Positions 55,978 to 64,000 of a DNA stretch of 64,000 bases are shown here, piece after piece. How positions within the stretch are numbered: the first letter of the stretch is position 1; each line of letters begins with the position of its first letter. The notes beneath the pieces are model-generated. The model was not told the DNA's origin. It saw nothing but the letters and a program-made list of their open reading frames with translations, and made no database searches. The position numbers were made by a program, and so were the translations under genes. Origin of the DNA: Pseudoflavonifractor phocaeensis (lineage in GTDB: Bacteria > Bacillota > Clostridia > Oscillospirales > Oscillospiraceae); NCBI RefSeq assembly GCF_016901955.1, contig NZ_JACJLC010000001.1:1-64000 (forward strand). The letters run 5' to 3'.

Positions 55978-57300
55978 ATGAATCCGAAAACTGCCATACG
56001 ACGGCTGCTGTGCGGCGCCCTGGCCGCCGTCCTGCTGGTCCCGGCGGCGCTCCAGATGGGAACGGCGGTGACCCAGAGTGAGATCGACGCATTAAAAGCC
56101 GACCAGGCCGCCAGCCAGGCCAAGCAGGAAGAACTAAAGGCCCAGCTGGCCGAGGCCCAGAAGGATCAGGCCGCCGCCCAGGAGCAGCGGCAGATCCTGA
56201 CCCAGCAGTTGGCCGCTATCAACGACGAGATCGCCACCATTGACGCTCAGATCTCTTACTACGACGGCGAGATCGCCCAAAAGGAAGTTGAGCGGAAGGC
56301 GGCCGAGGCTCGGGAGGCGGAGCAATACCAGTTTTTCTGCCAGCGGGTGCGGGCCATGGAGGAGCAGGGGACCGTGTCCTACTGGTCCATCCTCTTCAAT
56401 GCGGAGAGTTTTTCCGACCTGATGGACCGGATGGCCGACGTGGATTCGGTGATGGCCCGGGACAATCAGATCATGGATGAGCTCACGGCCACCCGGAAGG
56501 AGTTGGAGCGGCTTCAGGCCGATCTGGAGGCTGCCCGGGCAGAGGAGCAGGCCGCCCGGGACCAGCAGGCCGCCAAACAGGCTGAGCAGCAGGCCAAGGT
56601 GGCCGAAGCACAGGCCCTGGTGGCGAAGATCAACGCCGATGTAAACGAGGTCAACCGCCAGCTGGACGCGGAGGACCAGGCCGCCGCTGAGATCCAGGCG
56701 GAGATCGAACGGAAGGAAGCTGCCCTGGAGGAGCAGCGGCGGCAGGAGGAGTTGAAACGGCAAGAGGAGCTGCAACAGCAGCAACAACAGCAGCAACAAC
56801 AGCAACAGCAGCAGCCCCAGAAGCCGCAGCAGACCCCAGGGTCGGAAACCAGCACGCCGCCGGCCACCGGTTCGGGCTACAGCTGGCCTCTGCCGGGCAA
56901 CTGTATGACCCTGACCTCCGCCTTCGGCTACCGGATCCACCCCATTACCGGCGTGGCACACAGCCATACCGGTATTGATATTGGCGCTGCCGGGGGGACC
57001 ACTATTACCGCCGCCAAGGGAGGTACGGTGATCACCTCGGCCTACCACTGGTCCTACGGCAACTATGTGGTCATCAGCCATGGCGGAGGGGATTCCACTC
57101 TTTATGCCCATATGAGCCGCCGGGCGGTAAGCCAGGGGCAGACGGTGTCCCAGGGCCAGACCATCGGATATGTAGGCAATACCGGCAGCTCCAAAGGCTA
57201 CCACCTTCACCTGGAGGTGCGGCAGGGAGGGCAACGGGTGGACCCGGAGAAATGTTTCCCCGGACTGTATGATTCCTTTATCCGAGCCTATAATTGGTAA
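55978..57300 (+). CDS. Coiled-coil M23 endopeptidase, copy 1
   Basis: 440 aa. Signal peptide (to about 31, ALQMGTAV), an EnvC/CwlO-like coiled coil (33-265, rich in QAKQEELKAQLAEAQKDQAAAQEQ), a poly-Gln linker (about 265-285), and a LytM domain (300-440). Zinc ligands are intact: HTGID and HLHLE. Cuts peptidoglycan cross-links; should be activated by FtsEX. AAAGGAG precedes the ATG, 33 nt after ftsX. Confidence 0.92.
   Translation: MNPKTAIRRLLCGALAAVLLVPAALQMGTAVTQSEIDALKADQAASQAKQEELKAQLAEAQKDQAAAQEQRQILTQQLAAINDEIATIDAQISYYDGEIAQKEVERKAAEAREAEQYQFFCQRVRAMEEQGTVSYWSILFNAESFSDLMDRMADVDSVMARDNQIMDELTATRKELERLQADLEAARAEEQAARDQQAAKQAEQQAKVAEAQALVAKINADVNEVNRQLDAEDQAAAEIQAEIERKEAALEEQRRQEELKRQEELQQQQQQQQQQQQQQPQKPQQTPGSETSTPPATGSGYSWPLPGNCMTLTSAFGYRIHPITGVAHSHTGIDIGAAGGTTITAAKGGTVITSAYHWSYGNYVVISHGGGDSTLYAHMSRRAVSQGQTVSQGQTIGYVGNTGSSKGYHLHLEVRQGGQRVDPEKCFPGLYDSFIRAYNW
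56773..56818 (+). repeat. CAG/CAA poly-glutamine tract
   Basis: About fifteen consecutive CAG/CAA codons in the linker of M23 copy 1. Mixed codons limit slippage, but the linker length and content differ strongly between the three paralogues. Confidence 0.75.
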
Positions 57301-57344
57301 CACAGCAGACGTACACCTTAAGGTACCTGTAGGGGAGGCAGAAC

Positions 57345-58751
57345 GTGGCAAATCATTGTAAGGGGAACTATTTTGACCGGAAACGGAAGGGGCCGACGGG
57401 CCGTCGCGCCATCATGGGCATGCTGGCGGGGACCATGGCCCTTCTGATGCTGTTGCCTGTATTTGGTATGATCGTACAGAACGTGGGGGCGGTGACTCAG
57501 AGCGAGATCGACGCGCTGAAAGAGGAGCAGGCCGCCAGCCAGGCCAAGCAGGAGGAGCTGAAGGCTCAGCTGGCCGAGGTGAAGGAGGATCAGACCGCCG
57601 CCCAGGAGCAGCGGTATATCCTCACCCAGCAGCTGGAGGCCATCAACGACGAGATCGAAAACATTGACGCTCAGATTGCCTGGTATGACGGGGAGATCGC
57701 CCAGAAAGAAGAGGAGCGAAAGGAGGCCGAGGCCCGGGAGGCGGAGCAGTATGAGCTCTTCTGCCAGCGGGTGCGGGCCATGGAGGAACAGGGGACCGTG
57801 TCCTATTGGTCCATCCTGTTCAATGCCAAGAGCTTTTCCGAATTGATGGATCGGATTGCCGACGTGGATGCGGTGATGGCTCGGGACAATCAGATCATGG
57901 AGGAGCTCATCGCCACCCGGGAGGAGTTGGAGCGGCTTCAGGCCGATCTGGAAACCGCCCGTGCGGAGGAGCAGGAGGCCCGGGACCAGCAGGCCGCCAA
58001 ACAGGCCGAACAGCAGGCAAAGGTTGCCGAAGCCCAGGACCTGCTGGACCAGATCAACGCCGATGTGGACGAGGTCAACCGTCAATTGGACGCGGAGGAT
58101 GAAGCCGCCGCCGAGATTCAGGCGGAGATCGAGCAGAAGCAGGCCGCCCTGGCCGAGCAGATCCGGCAGGAGGAACTGAAACGCCAGGAGGAGGAGCGCA
58201 AGCGCCAGGAGGAGCTGGAGCAGCAGCAACAGCAGGCCCAGCAGACCCAGCAGCCCCAGACCACCCAGGAGCCCCAGCAGACAACCCAGCAGCCGGATAC
58301 CAGCACCCCGTCGGTAACCAGCTCAGGCTACAGCTGGCCCCTGCCCAGCGGCTGTAGGACCCTCACCTCCGCCTTTGGCTACCGCATCCACCCCATCACC
58401 GGTGTAGCCCAGAGCCATACCGGCATTGACGTCAGCGCCACCGGAGGAACTACCATCACCGCCGCCAAGGCGGGCGTGGTGATCACTTCGGCCTACCACT
58501 GGTCCTATGGCAACTATGTGGTCATCAGCCATGGCAATGGTGACTCCACCCTGTATGCTCACATGAGCCGCCGGGCTGTGAGCGAAGGGGAGACGGTGGC
58601 TCAGGGCCAGACCATCGGATATGTGGGCAGCACCGGCAGCTCCACCGGCAATCACCTGCATCTGGAAATCCGGGAGGGAGGCCAGCGGGTGGATCCGGAA
58701 AAGTGCTTCCCGGAGCTGTACAATTCCTTTATCCGGGCATATAATTGGTAA
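57345..58751 (+). CDS. Coiled-coil M23 endopeptidase, copy 2
   Basis: 468 aa from a GTG at 57345 (GGGGAGG upstream). Basic N terminus (residues 1-22, RKRKGPTGRR), one membrane/signal segment (about 23-50), a coiled coil nearly identical to copy 1, a Gln/Thr/Pro linker (about 285-325) and an intact LytM domain (HTGID, HLHLE). It starts 44 nt after copy 1. High identity shows recent tandem duplication. Confidence 0.92.
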   Translation: MANHCKGNYFDRKRKGPTGRRAIMGMLAGTMALLMLLPVFGMIVQNVGAVTQSEIDALKEEQAASQAKQEELKAQLAEVKEDQTAAQEQRYILTQQLEAINDEIENIDAQIAWYDGEIAQKEEERKEAEAREAEQYELFCQRVRAMEEQGTVSYWSILFNAKSFSELMDRIADVDAVMARDNQIMEELIATREELERLQADLETARAEEQEARDQQAAKQAEQQAKVAEAQDLLDQINADVDEVNRQLDAEDEAAAEIQAEIEQKQAALAEQIRQEELKRQEEERKRQEELEQQQQQAQQTQQPQTTQEPQQTTQQPDTSTPSVTSSGYSWPLPSGCRTLTSAFGYRIHPITGVAQSHTGIDVSATGGTTITAAKAGVVITSAYHWSYGNYVVISHGNGDSTLYAHMSRRAVSEGETVAQGQTIGYVGSTGSSTGNHLHLEIREGGQRVDPEKCFPELYNSFIRAYNW

Positions 58752-58783
58752 AACCCCAGATGTACATGAAAAGGAGATAAAAC

Positions 58784-60052
58784 GTGGCATATCGTGGCAA
58801 GAAAGGAAATTCCACCTCAAGAAGTAAGGGGAAGAAGATAGATAGCCGTCGGATCTTCGTGGGCGTGCTGGCCGGGGCCATGGCCTTGCTGCTGCTTCTG
58901 CCCATCTTCAGCATGATCGTGCAGAACGTGGGGGCGGTGACCCAGAGTGAGATTGACGCCCTGAAGGAAGAGCAGGCCGCCAGCCAGGCCCGGCAGGAGG
59001 AGCTGAAGGAGGAACTGGCCGAGGCGAAGGAGGATCAGGCTGCCGCCCAGGAGCAGCGGCAGATCCTTACCCAGCAGCTGGAAGCCATCAATGACGAGAT
59101 CGATACCATCAACGCCCAGATCGCCTATTATGACGAAGAGATCGCACAGAAGGAGGAAGAGCGCAAGGAAGTGGAGGCCCAGGAGGCCGCACAGTACGAG
59201 CTCTTCTGCCAGCGGGTACGGGCTATGGAGGAAGAGGGTACCGTGTCCTATTGGTCCATCCTCTTTAATGCTGAAAGTTTTTCTGACTTGCTGGACCGGG
59301 TAGCCGACGTGGACGCGGTGATGGAGCGGGACAACCAAATCATGGAGGAGCTCATTGCCACCCGGGAAGAGCTGGAGCGGCTCCAGGCTGACCTGGAGAC
59401 CGCCCGGGCGGAGGAGCAGGCCGCCAAGGAGCAGCAGGAGGCCAAGCAGGCTGAGCAGCAGGCCAAGGTGGCTGAGGCCCAGGCCCTGGTGGAGCAGATC
59501 AACGCCGACGTGGAGGAGGTCAACCGCCAACTGGACGCGGAAAGCGCCGCCGCCGCCGAGATCCAGGCGGAGATCACCCAGAAGCAGCAGCAGCTGGAGG
59601 AGGAGCGGAAGCAGAACAACGTCACCATCAGTTCCGAGACCGGGTATCTGTGGCCCCTGCCCGGCTGGTATAGCCTGTCCTCTCTGTTTGGCTACCGCAT
59701 CCACCCCATCACCGGTGTAGCCCACAGCCATACCGGCATTGATATCCCCGCCAGCGGTGGTACGCCTATCCTGGCCTCCAAGAGCGGCCAGGTGGTCACC
59801 TCCGCCTATCACTACTCCTACGGCAATTATGTGGTCATTGACCATGGCAACGGCAACTCCACCCTGTATGCCCACATGAGCGCCCGGGCGGTGAGCGAGG
59901 GTGAAATGGTAACTCAGGGCCAGGTCATCGGCTATGTGGGCACTACCGGCAGCTCTACTGGAAACCACCTCCATTTTGAGGTGCGGGACAACTATACCCG
60001 GGTGGACCCGGAGGCTAAATTCCCCAACCTGAGCCTGACCCATCCATGGTAA
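58784..60052 (+). CDS. Coiled-coil M23 endopeptidase, copy 3
   Basis: 422 aa from a GTG at 58784 (AAAGGAG upstream). Basic Ser/Lys N terminus, membrane/signal segment (about 25-50), coiled coil, then almost no linker (QLEEERKQNNVTISSETG) before the LytM domain, which keeps HTGID and HLHFE. The C-terminal domain is the most divergent of the three. It starts 32 nt after copy 2. Confidence 0.92.
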   Translation: MAYRGKKGNSTSRSKGKKIDSRRIFVGVLAGAMALLLLLPIFSMIVQNVGAVTQSEIDALKEEQAASQARQEELKEELAEAKEDQAAAQEQRQILTQQLEAINDEIDTINAQIAYYDEEIAQKEEERKEVEAQEAAQYELFCQRVRAMEEEGTVSYWSILFNAESFSDLLDRVADVDAVMERDNQIMEELIATREELERLQADLETARAEEQAAKEQQEAKQAEQQAKVAEAQALVEQINADVEEVNRQLDAESAAAAEIQAEITQKQQQLEEERKQNNVTISSETGYLWPLPGWYSLSSLFGYRIHPITGVAHSHTGIDIPASGGTPILASKSGQVVTSAYHYSYGNYVVIDHGNGNSTLYAHMSARAVSEGEMVTQGQVIGYVGTTGSSTGNHLHFEVRDNYTRVDPEAKFPNLSLTHPW

Positions 60053-60063
60053 GAACGATACAT

Positions 60064-60091
60064 AGGGCGGAGGGAGAATTCCCTCCGCCCT
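60064..60091 (+). other. GC-rich hairpin before the S41 protease gene
   Basis: Perfect 12-bp stem with loop GAAT and no T tract; may trim or attenuate the transcript between M23 copy 3 and the protease. Confidence 0.55.
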
Positions 60092-60131
60092 GCTGCATAT
60101 CATCTTATCCTCCGGAAAGGAAGGGACAAAC

Positions 60132-61265
60132 ATGACCAAAAAGAGATTTTCCTGGATCCATCTTATCATCCTGATCCCGCTGACCGCACTGCTGACAGGG
60201 GGGATCCTTGTTGCGGTGTTCTGGGGCCTCTTTGGCAACGCCGGGCTCTCCCTGCTGGAGGGGTTGTACCTGGTGAACAGCCGGTTTGTGGGGGAGTATG
60301 ACCAGACCGAGATGGTGGACTCCGCCCTGGAGGGTATGGTAGAGGGTTTGGGCGACCGGTGGAGCTACTACCTGACGGCGGAGGAACTGGCCGCCCAGAA
60401 CCAGCGCCGCACCAACCAGTATGTGGGTATTGGAGTAACAGTGGATTATACCGAAGAGGCCGGACTGAAGATCGTAACGGTGACCGAAGGGGGCCCGGCG
60501 GAAGCGGCGGGGCTCCAGGTAGGGGAGATCATTACCTCTGTGGATGGATTCTCCCTGGCGGGAGAGGCCAAATATGAGGGCGCTGAGCGTATCCAGGGGG
60601 AGGAGGGGACCGCTGTCACCCTGGAGGTCACTGGAGCCGACGGCCTTTCCCGCACCGTGGAGGTGGTGCGGGCCAGCCTGGACAACGACCCGGTGACCGC
60701 CAAAATGCTGGAAAACAATGTGGGCTATGTGGCTCTGGCCAATTTCTATGACCATAGCGCCGACCGGCTGGAGGAAGAGGTGACCCGGCTTCAGGAGGAG
60801 GGAGCCACCGCCCTGGTGTTCGATATGCGTAACAATGGCGGCGGCTATCTCACCCAGCTCACCGATATGCTGGACTTCCTGTTGCCTGAAGGGCCTATCT
60901 TCATCACCAGAGACAAGGCGGGGAATGAGGAGGTCACCTGGTCGGATGCTTCCTGCGTGGATCTCCCCATGGCGGTGCTGGTCAATGCCAATACCTATTC
61001 CGCTGCCGAATTTTTTGCCGCCGAGCTCCAGGAGTGGGGGGTGGCGCTTATTGTGGGCGAGCCTACCAGCGGTAAGGGCTACTCCCAGCAGACCTTTGCC
61101 CTCCCTCATGGAGGAGCCATGGCTATCTCCACCGGGGCCTACTTTACCGGAAACGGTACCTCCCTCATCGGTACCGGGCTGACCCTGGACGCGGAAGTCT
61201 ATCTGACCGAGGAGGGCGACGCTCAGCTGGAAACCGCTCTGGAGCTGCTGACCCAGAAGCCGTGA
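60132..61265 (+). CDS. ctp: S41 C-terminal processing protease
   Basis: 377 aa. N-terminal membrane anchor (about 10-33), PDZ domain (about 95-170, GGPAEAAGLQVGEIITSVDG), then the S41 core with MRNNGGGYLTQL, catalytic Ser in NANTYSAAEFFAAELQ and Lys in PTSGKGYSQ. Works outside the membrane. FtsEX-M23-Ctp gene order is common in Firmicutes; here it could process the M23 hydrolases, but that is inference. Confidence 0.93.
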   Translation: MTKKRFSWIHLIILIPLTALLTGGILVAVFWGLFGNAGLSLLEGLYLVNSRFVGEYDQTEMVDSALEGMVEGLGDRWSYYLTAEELAAQNQRRTNQYVGIGVTVDYTEEAGLKIVTVTEGGPAEAAGLQVGEIITSVDGFSLAGEAKYEGAERIQGEEGTAVTLEVTGADGLSRTVEVVRASLDNDPVTAKMLENNVGYVALANFYDHSADRLEEEVTRLQEEGATALVFDMRNNGGGYLTQLTDMLDFLLPEGPIFITRDKAGNEEVTWSDASCVDLPMAVLVNANTYSAAEFFAAELQEWGVALIVGEPTSGKGYSQQTFALPHGGAMAISTGAYFTGNGTSLIGTGLTLDAEVYLTEEGDAQLETALELLTQKP

Positions 61266-61282
61266 CCTGATAGCAGTCAGAA

Positions 61283-61318
61283 AAACAGTCTGTTGCACGA
61301 TGTCGCAACAGACTGTTT
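61283..61318. terminator. Bidirectional terminator
   Basis: 14-bp stem (61283-61296 with 61305-61318) with minus-strand T run, between ctp and the convergent kinase gene. Confidence 0.8.
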
Positions 61319-61328
61319 ATGTGCTCGT

Positions 61329-62588
61329 TTACAGAATCACTCTCAGCCGGAACCAGCCGTCGCTCTGGTTGAACTGACAGACAGCGCCATATTTTTGGCA
61401 GAAGGCGGCGATGGACTGGCTGCCCAAGCCGTGCCCCTCTCGCCGGGCTACCGGCAGGCCCCGGTCGTCAAAGGTGACCGGGCCGTTGCAGGGATTGGAG
61501 ATCTCCAGCATGACGCTTGGGCTGCTCACTGCCCTGCACCGGATCACTCGCGTCTCCGGCGGAAGCTCCAGATTGGCGTGGATGGCGTTTTCCAGAGCGT
61601 TGGCCAGAACGATGGCCAGTTCCGCCTCCTCTGCGGGAAGGGCCTCCGGAAGGGACAGCCTGGCCTCCACCCGGATGCCCTGCTGCCTGGCCTGATCAAA
61701 GTAGGAGGCGCAGACTGCGCCCAGCACCGGAGACTTGCACCAACGCACCGGCTTTTGCTCATCCAGATGCCTTTGGGCGGCATTCAGAAAGGCCAGGGCG
61801 GTTTCCTGGTCTCCTTGGGCCACCAACTGGGTGACGGTTTGGAGCCGGTGGCGCAGGTCGTGGCGCTGGGTACGGACAGCATCCTCGGCAGACTTCACTG
61901 CCTCCATTCGGCTTTGCAGGGCGGACAAATGCAACGCAGACAGCTGGGCGCTGTGCCTGGCCTCGGCCTCCTTTCGGCTGGTGGAGAATAAATAGATCAG
62001 GATCCAATAGAAGCCAACCATTAAGAGGGAGATGGCGGGCTTGAGGATCGTGCTGGGCAAAGAAAAGCCCACATAACCTGGAATCAGGTAGAAGATAATC
62101 CCGTAATAGACGGCCATGACCAGACACATAAGCCACCAGCCCTGGCGAAGTTCCGGCAGGACACGAAGAAACAGAGGGCGCAGAAACCGGAGGAGAAACC
62201 AGATCACCCCCGCAGTGAGTACGGCATAGGCCAGGCCCAATGCCAAGATGCAATTGCCGGACAGGTAAAAAATCAGCCCCGCGCCATGCTGAATCAACAC
62301 GCAAAACAGGAAAGAGGATAAAAACTGAAAAACCAGCCGCCATCCACGATGGCGGCTGAGTGCTAAGAGAAGCAGCAAGGACGGAAGATGAACCACCAGG
62401 GGATAGCTGCGAAAGACAGCATCCAGGCCAAAGATCCAGTACAGCCCGGCTACCGCCGCCATGATCAGAATCGTAGTGCTATAGAATACCAGAATGGTTT
62501 GCCGCCTGGGATAGCGGCTGTCCAGAAACAGCTGTACGATGGTCATGCCAATCCCGGTCATATACTCCAGCATCAGCAATTCTAGCAT
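61329..62588 (-). CDS. GHKL-family sensor histidine kinase
   Basis: 419 aa from the ATG at 62588 (GGAGGAG upstream). Six or seven membrane helices (about 8-215), a coiled linker, the H box TQRHDLRHRLQTV and a GHKL ATPase domain with the N box LANALENAIHA and HGLGSQSI. Agr/ComD-like kinases of this build usually sense peptides. It overlaps the regulator gene by 7 nt. No AgrD/AgrB-like genes are in the window. Confidence 0.9.
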   Translation of the reverse strand: MLELLMLEYMTGIGMTIVQLFLDSRYPRRQTILVFYSTTILIMAAVAGLYWIFGLDAVFRSYPLVVHLPSLLLLLALSRHRGWRLVFQFLSSFLFCVLIQHGAGLIFYLSGNCILALGLAYAVLTAGVIWFLLRFLRPLFLRVLPELRQGWWLMCLVMAVYYGIIFYLIPGYVGFSLPSTILKPAISLLMVGFYWILIYLFSTSRKEAEARHSAQLSALHLSALQSRMEAVKSAEDAVRTQRHDLRHRLQTVTQLVAQGDQETALAFLNAAQRHLDEQKPVRWCKSPVLGAVCASYFDQARQQGIRVEARLSLPEALPAEEAELAIVLANALENAIHANLELPPETRVIRCRAVSSPSVMLEISNPCNGPVTFDDRGLPVARREGHGLGSQSIAAFCQKYGAVCQFNQSDGWFRLRVIL

Positions 62589-63316
62589 GAAGGGCTCTCC
62601 TCCAGCCAATATTGCCCCCAGGCCCGCTTGAAGTCGGCCGCAGACGTCCGGGGCAGGGTCACGGAGCTGCCGTCGTCCAGCTGGGCGGCCTGGCCCTGGA
62701 CAGCGGTAACATGTTGAAAATTCAGTACAAAGCTGGCTCCGCACAGGGCAAAGCGAGGATCGGTCAACAGGGGGGCGACAGCTTCCCGGAAAGCGGTGCG
62801 GATGGTCCGGGAGTCCACGGTCCCGTCGGTACAGTGGTATCGTATGCTTCGACCGGTCCGCTCCACATAGCGGATGTTTGCCAGCAGCACCCGGCGGACG
62901 CCATCGGCGGTCTGTACCATTACCGCTTGATTCCGTCGCCGGTCCAGCTTGTCCACTGCCCGGTCCAGCACCTGGAAGAGCTTTTCCGGCTCAACGGGTT
63001 TGAGCAGATAGAAAAAAGCCCCCACCTCATAGCTTTCCACCGCATACTCATCGGAGGCGGACAGATAGATGATCTGACAGTCCTTCCCCAGGGCACGCAG
63101 GGCGAGGCCGGTCTGAATCCCGTTGCACCCGGGCATGAGAACGTCGAGCAGACACAGATCGAAGTTCTGGCCTGACCCCGCCAGCAGGGTCTCCCCGTCG
63201 GAGAAGACAGTAACCGTTCCATCCAAGCCCGGCCGGGCCAGCAGATAGGCGCGGAGCATCCTGGATATTTGTTCTAACTGCTCCTGATCGTCGTCGCATA
63301 CCGCGATCCTCAGCAT
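62582..63316 (-). CDS. LytTR response regulator
   Basis: 244 aa. Receiver domain (1-120) with phospho-acceptor Asp in LCLLDVLMPG and Lys in LLKPVEPEK; LytTR DNA-binding domain (about 140-240). Upstream direct repeats at 63345 and 63365 could be its own binding sites. Paired with the GHKL kinase; the divergent MATE gene is a possible target. Confidence 0.93.
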   Translation of the reverse strand: MLRIAVCDDDQEQLEQISRMLRAYLLARPGLDGTVTVFSDGETLLAGSGQNFDLCLLDVLMPGCNGIQTGLALRALGKDCQIIYLSASDEYAVESYEVGAFFYLLKPVEPEKLFQVLDRAVDKLDRRRNQAVMVQTADGVRRVLLANIRYVERTGRSIRYHCTDGTVDSRTIRTAFREAVAPLLTDPRFALCGASFVLNFQHVTAVQGQAAQLDDGSSVTLPRTSAADFKRAWGQYWLEESPSC

Positions 63317-63344
63317 GTTGGTTGCCCTCCCATTCTATTGCCAG

Positions 63345-63375
63345 CGCAAAATTTGCACATAAATGCGCAAATTTT
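63345..63375. promoter_or_regulatory. Direct and inverted repeats upstream of LytTR gene
   Basis: GCGCAAA at 63345 and 63365, 20 bp apart (two helical turns); the same segment holds inverted arms 63348-63356 and 63367-63375. Spacing fits a dimer of LytTR domains. Confidence 0.4.
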
Positions 63376-63566
63376 TCAAAAATCACCCAAAATTATAATA
63401 AATTTAATATAAGAATAACATATTGGCCTAAAATCGTCAAGCTGGCTTCACACTGTGGCCGCCTATGGAACAGAAAAGCTGTTTCTGCCTGCTGTGCGGC
63501 CTCTATTGGATGGAATTTTTCCTGTTGCCGCAATAAATGTTTTTGTTTATTTGTTTAAAAGTTCCT
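63376..63566. other. AT-rich intergenic stretch
   Basis: Lowest GC in the window. A 23-codon frame at 63465-63536 (MEQKSCFCLLCG...) has only a weak ribosome site. No RNA gene was recognised. Confidence 0.4.
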
Positions 63567-63595
63567 TTGCGTATTTGGACCAAACTGGTTATAAT
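63567..63595 (+). promoter_or_regulatory. Promoter of MATE gene
   Basis: TTGCGT (63567-63572), 17-nt spacer, TATAAT (63590-63595). Confidence 0.7.
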
Positions 63596-63608
63596 CAGAT
63601 TACAACGT

Positions 63609-63655
63609 GTAGCTCTCATGCGTAATTCCGGTTGCGTGGGGGCTGCGCGTTTTTT
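63609..63655 (+). terminator. Terminator-like hairpin in MATE leader
   Basis: 14-bp helix with several G-T pairs (63609-63622 with 63633-63646), 10-nt loop, then GCG and T6 (63650-63655). It lies about 7 nt after the predicted transcription start and 35 nt before the MATE start: a possible attenuator. Confidence 0.55.
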
Positions 63656-63689
63656 ACATGGAAAAAAGATCATATCTGGGAGGTTTTTT

Positions 63690-64000
63690 TTGGAACAGAC
63701 CAATCAATTCCTGGGAACTGAACCGGTGGGAAAGCTGATGGGGCGGTATGTCGTACCCTGTGTGATTTCTCTGCTGGTGGGAGCTCTGTACAATATCGTG
63801 GACCAGATCTTTATTGCCAACGCCAGCTACCTGGGCTCTTATGGCAATGCGGCCAACACGGTAGTCTTTCCCCTGACAGTGGTAGCTCTGGCCATTGCGG
63901 TAATGGTGGGGGATGGCTGCTGCGCCTTTGTGAGCATTTGCCTGGGGCGGGAGGATTCCCAAACCGCACGGGCAAGCGTGGGGGGTGCGGTGGTCATGAG
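63690..64000 (+). CDS. MATE-family efflux transporter (partial)
   Basis: First 103 codons, cut off by the window end. Starts with TTG at 63690 after GGGAGG and a T tract. The opening LGTEPVGKLMGRYVVPCVISLLVGALYNIVDQIFIA is typical of MATE transporters: LMxxYxxPxxxSxLxxxLYNxVDxIFI. Na+- or H+-coupled multidrug or metabolite export. Divergent from the LytTR regulator, 373 nt apart. Confidence 0.85.
   Translation, partial: MEQTNQFLGTEPVGKLMGRYVVPCVISLLVGALYNIVDQIFIANASYLGSYGNAANTVVFPLTVVALAIAVMVGDGCCAFVSICLGREDSQTARASVGGAVVM

Noticed and set aside
63465-63536. 23-codon Cys-rich frame that might be an AgrD-like peptide
   Set aside because: Weak ribosome site and no AgrB-like processing gene nearby; a GHKL kinase alone is not enough support.

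Overview
The window looks like chromosome of a high-GC, low-G+C-lineage Clostridia bacterium, most likely an Oscillospiraceae gut anaerobe of the Flavonifractor/Lawsonibacter kind. The grounds are strong AGGAGG-type ribosome binding sites, TTGACA-17-TATAAT promoters, der-plsY-gpsA and yceD-rpmF gene order, a tandem glycine riboswitch, CarD, SLH and M23 proteins, and a TIGR03960/TIGR03936 radical-SAM pair. The taxon is inferred from gene content; no 16S gene is present.

Layout. 1-8.9 kb: threonine aldolase, GlnRS, a YibE/F membrane protein and an alkaline phosphatase lipoprotein on the minus strand, then an unknown ORF and greA-lysS on the plus strand. 8.9-19 kb: ilvD, an MFS transporter, tRNA-Arg, a 56-residue small protein with a structured leader, an amidase-SH3 protein, a CarD-like regulator, ATP-dependent PEP carboxykinase, ksgA and an OmpR-type two-component system. 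19-26.5 kb: an SLH protein, a foldback repeat, an M23 protein resembling SpoIIQ, an AGCS amino-acid symporter under a tandem glycine riboswitch with its own terminator, an XRE/S24 repressor-like protein and a divergent 68-residue protein, and an ArsB/NhaD-type permease.

26.6-39.8 kb: the B12-binding radical SAM protein and its DUF2344 partner, a DUF308 membrane protein, a YbaK deacylase, a thioesterase, a potABCD polyamine transporter operon, small XRE and TetR regulators, and an operon of a helical protein, ftsH, an HdeD-like protein and a GT8 glycosyltransferase. This ftsH is broken by an internal deletion. 39.9-44.2 kb is accessory: an intact radical SAM/SPASM protein faces a divergent paralogue that has lost the radical-SAM cysteines, next to a TetR gene, an integrase remnant and tRNA-Pro.

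44.2-53 kb is housekeeping: gpsA, plsY, der, a DUF512 radical SAM protein, rpmF, yceD, two pseudouridine synthases, MscS and a DUF4830 protein. 53-61.3 kb is a division/cell-wall cluster: a PucR-type regulator, ftsE, ftsX, three tandem coiled-coil M23 endopeptidases and an S41 protease. The likely logic is that FtsEX controls the M23 hydrolases at the septum. The window ends with a LytTR/GHKL two-component system and the start of a MATE transporter whose leader contains a terminator-like hairpin.

The observations most worth a second look are the radical SAM/pseudo-radical SAM pair, the ftsH deletion, the FtsEX cluster with three catalytically intact M23 paralogues, and several leaders with alternative RNA structures.
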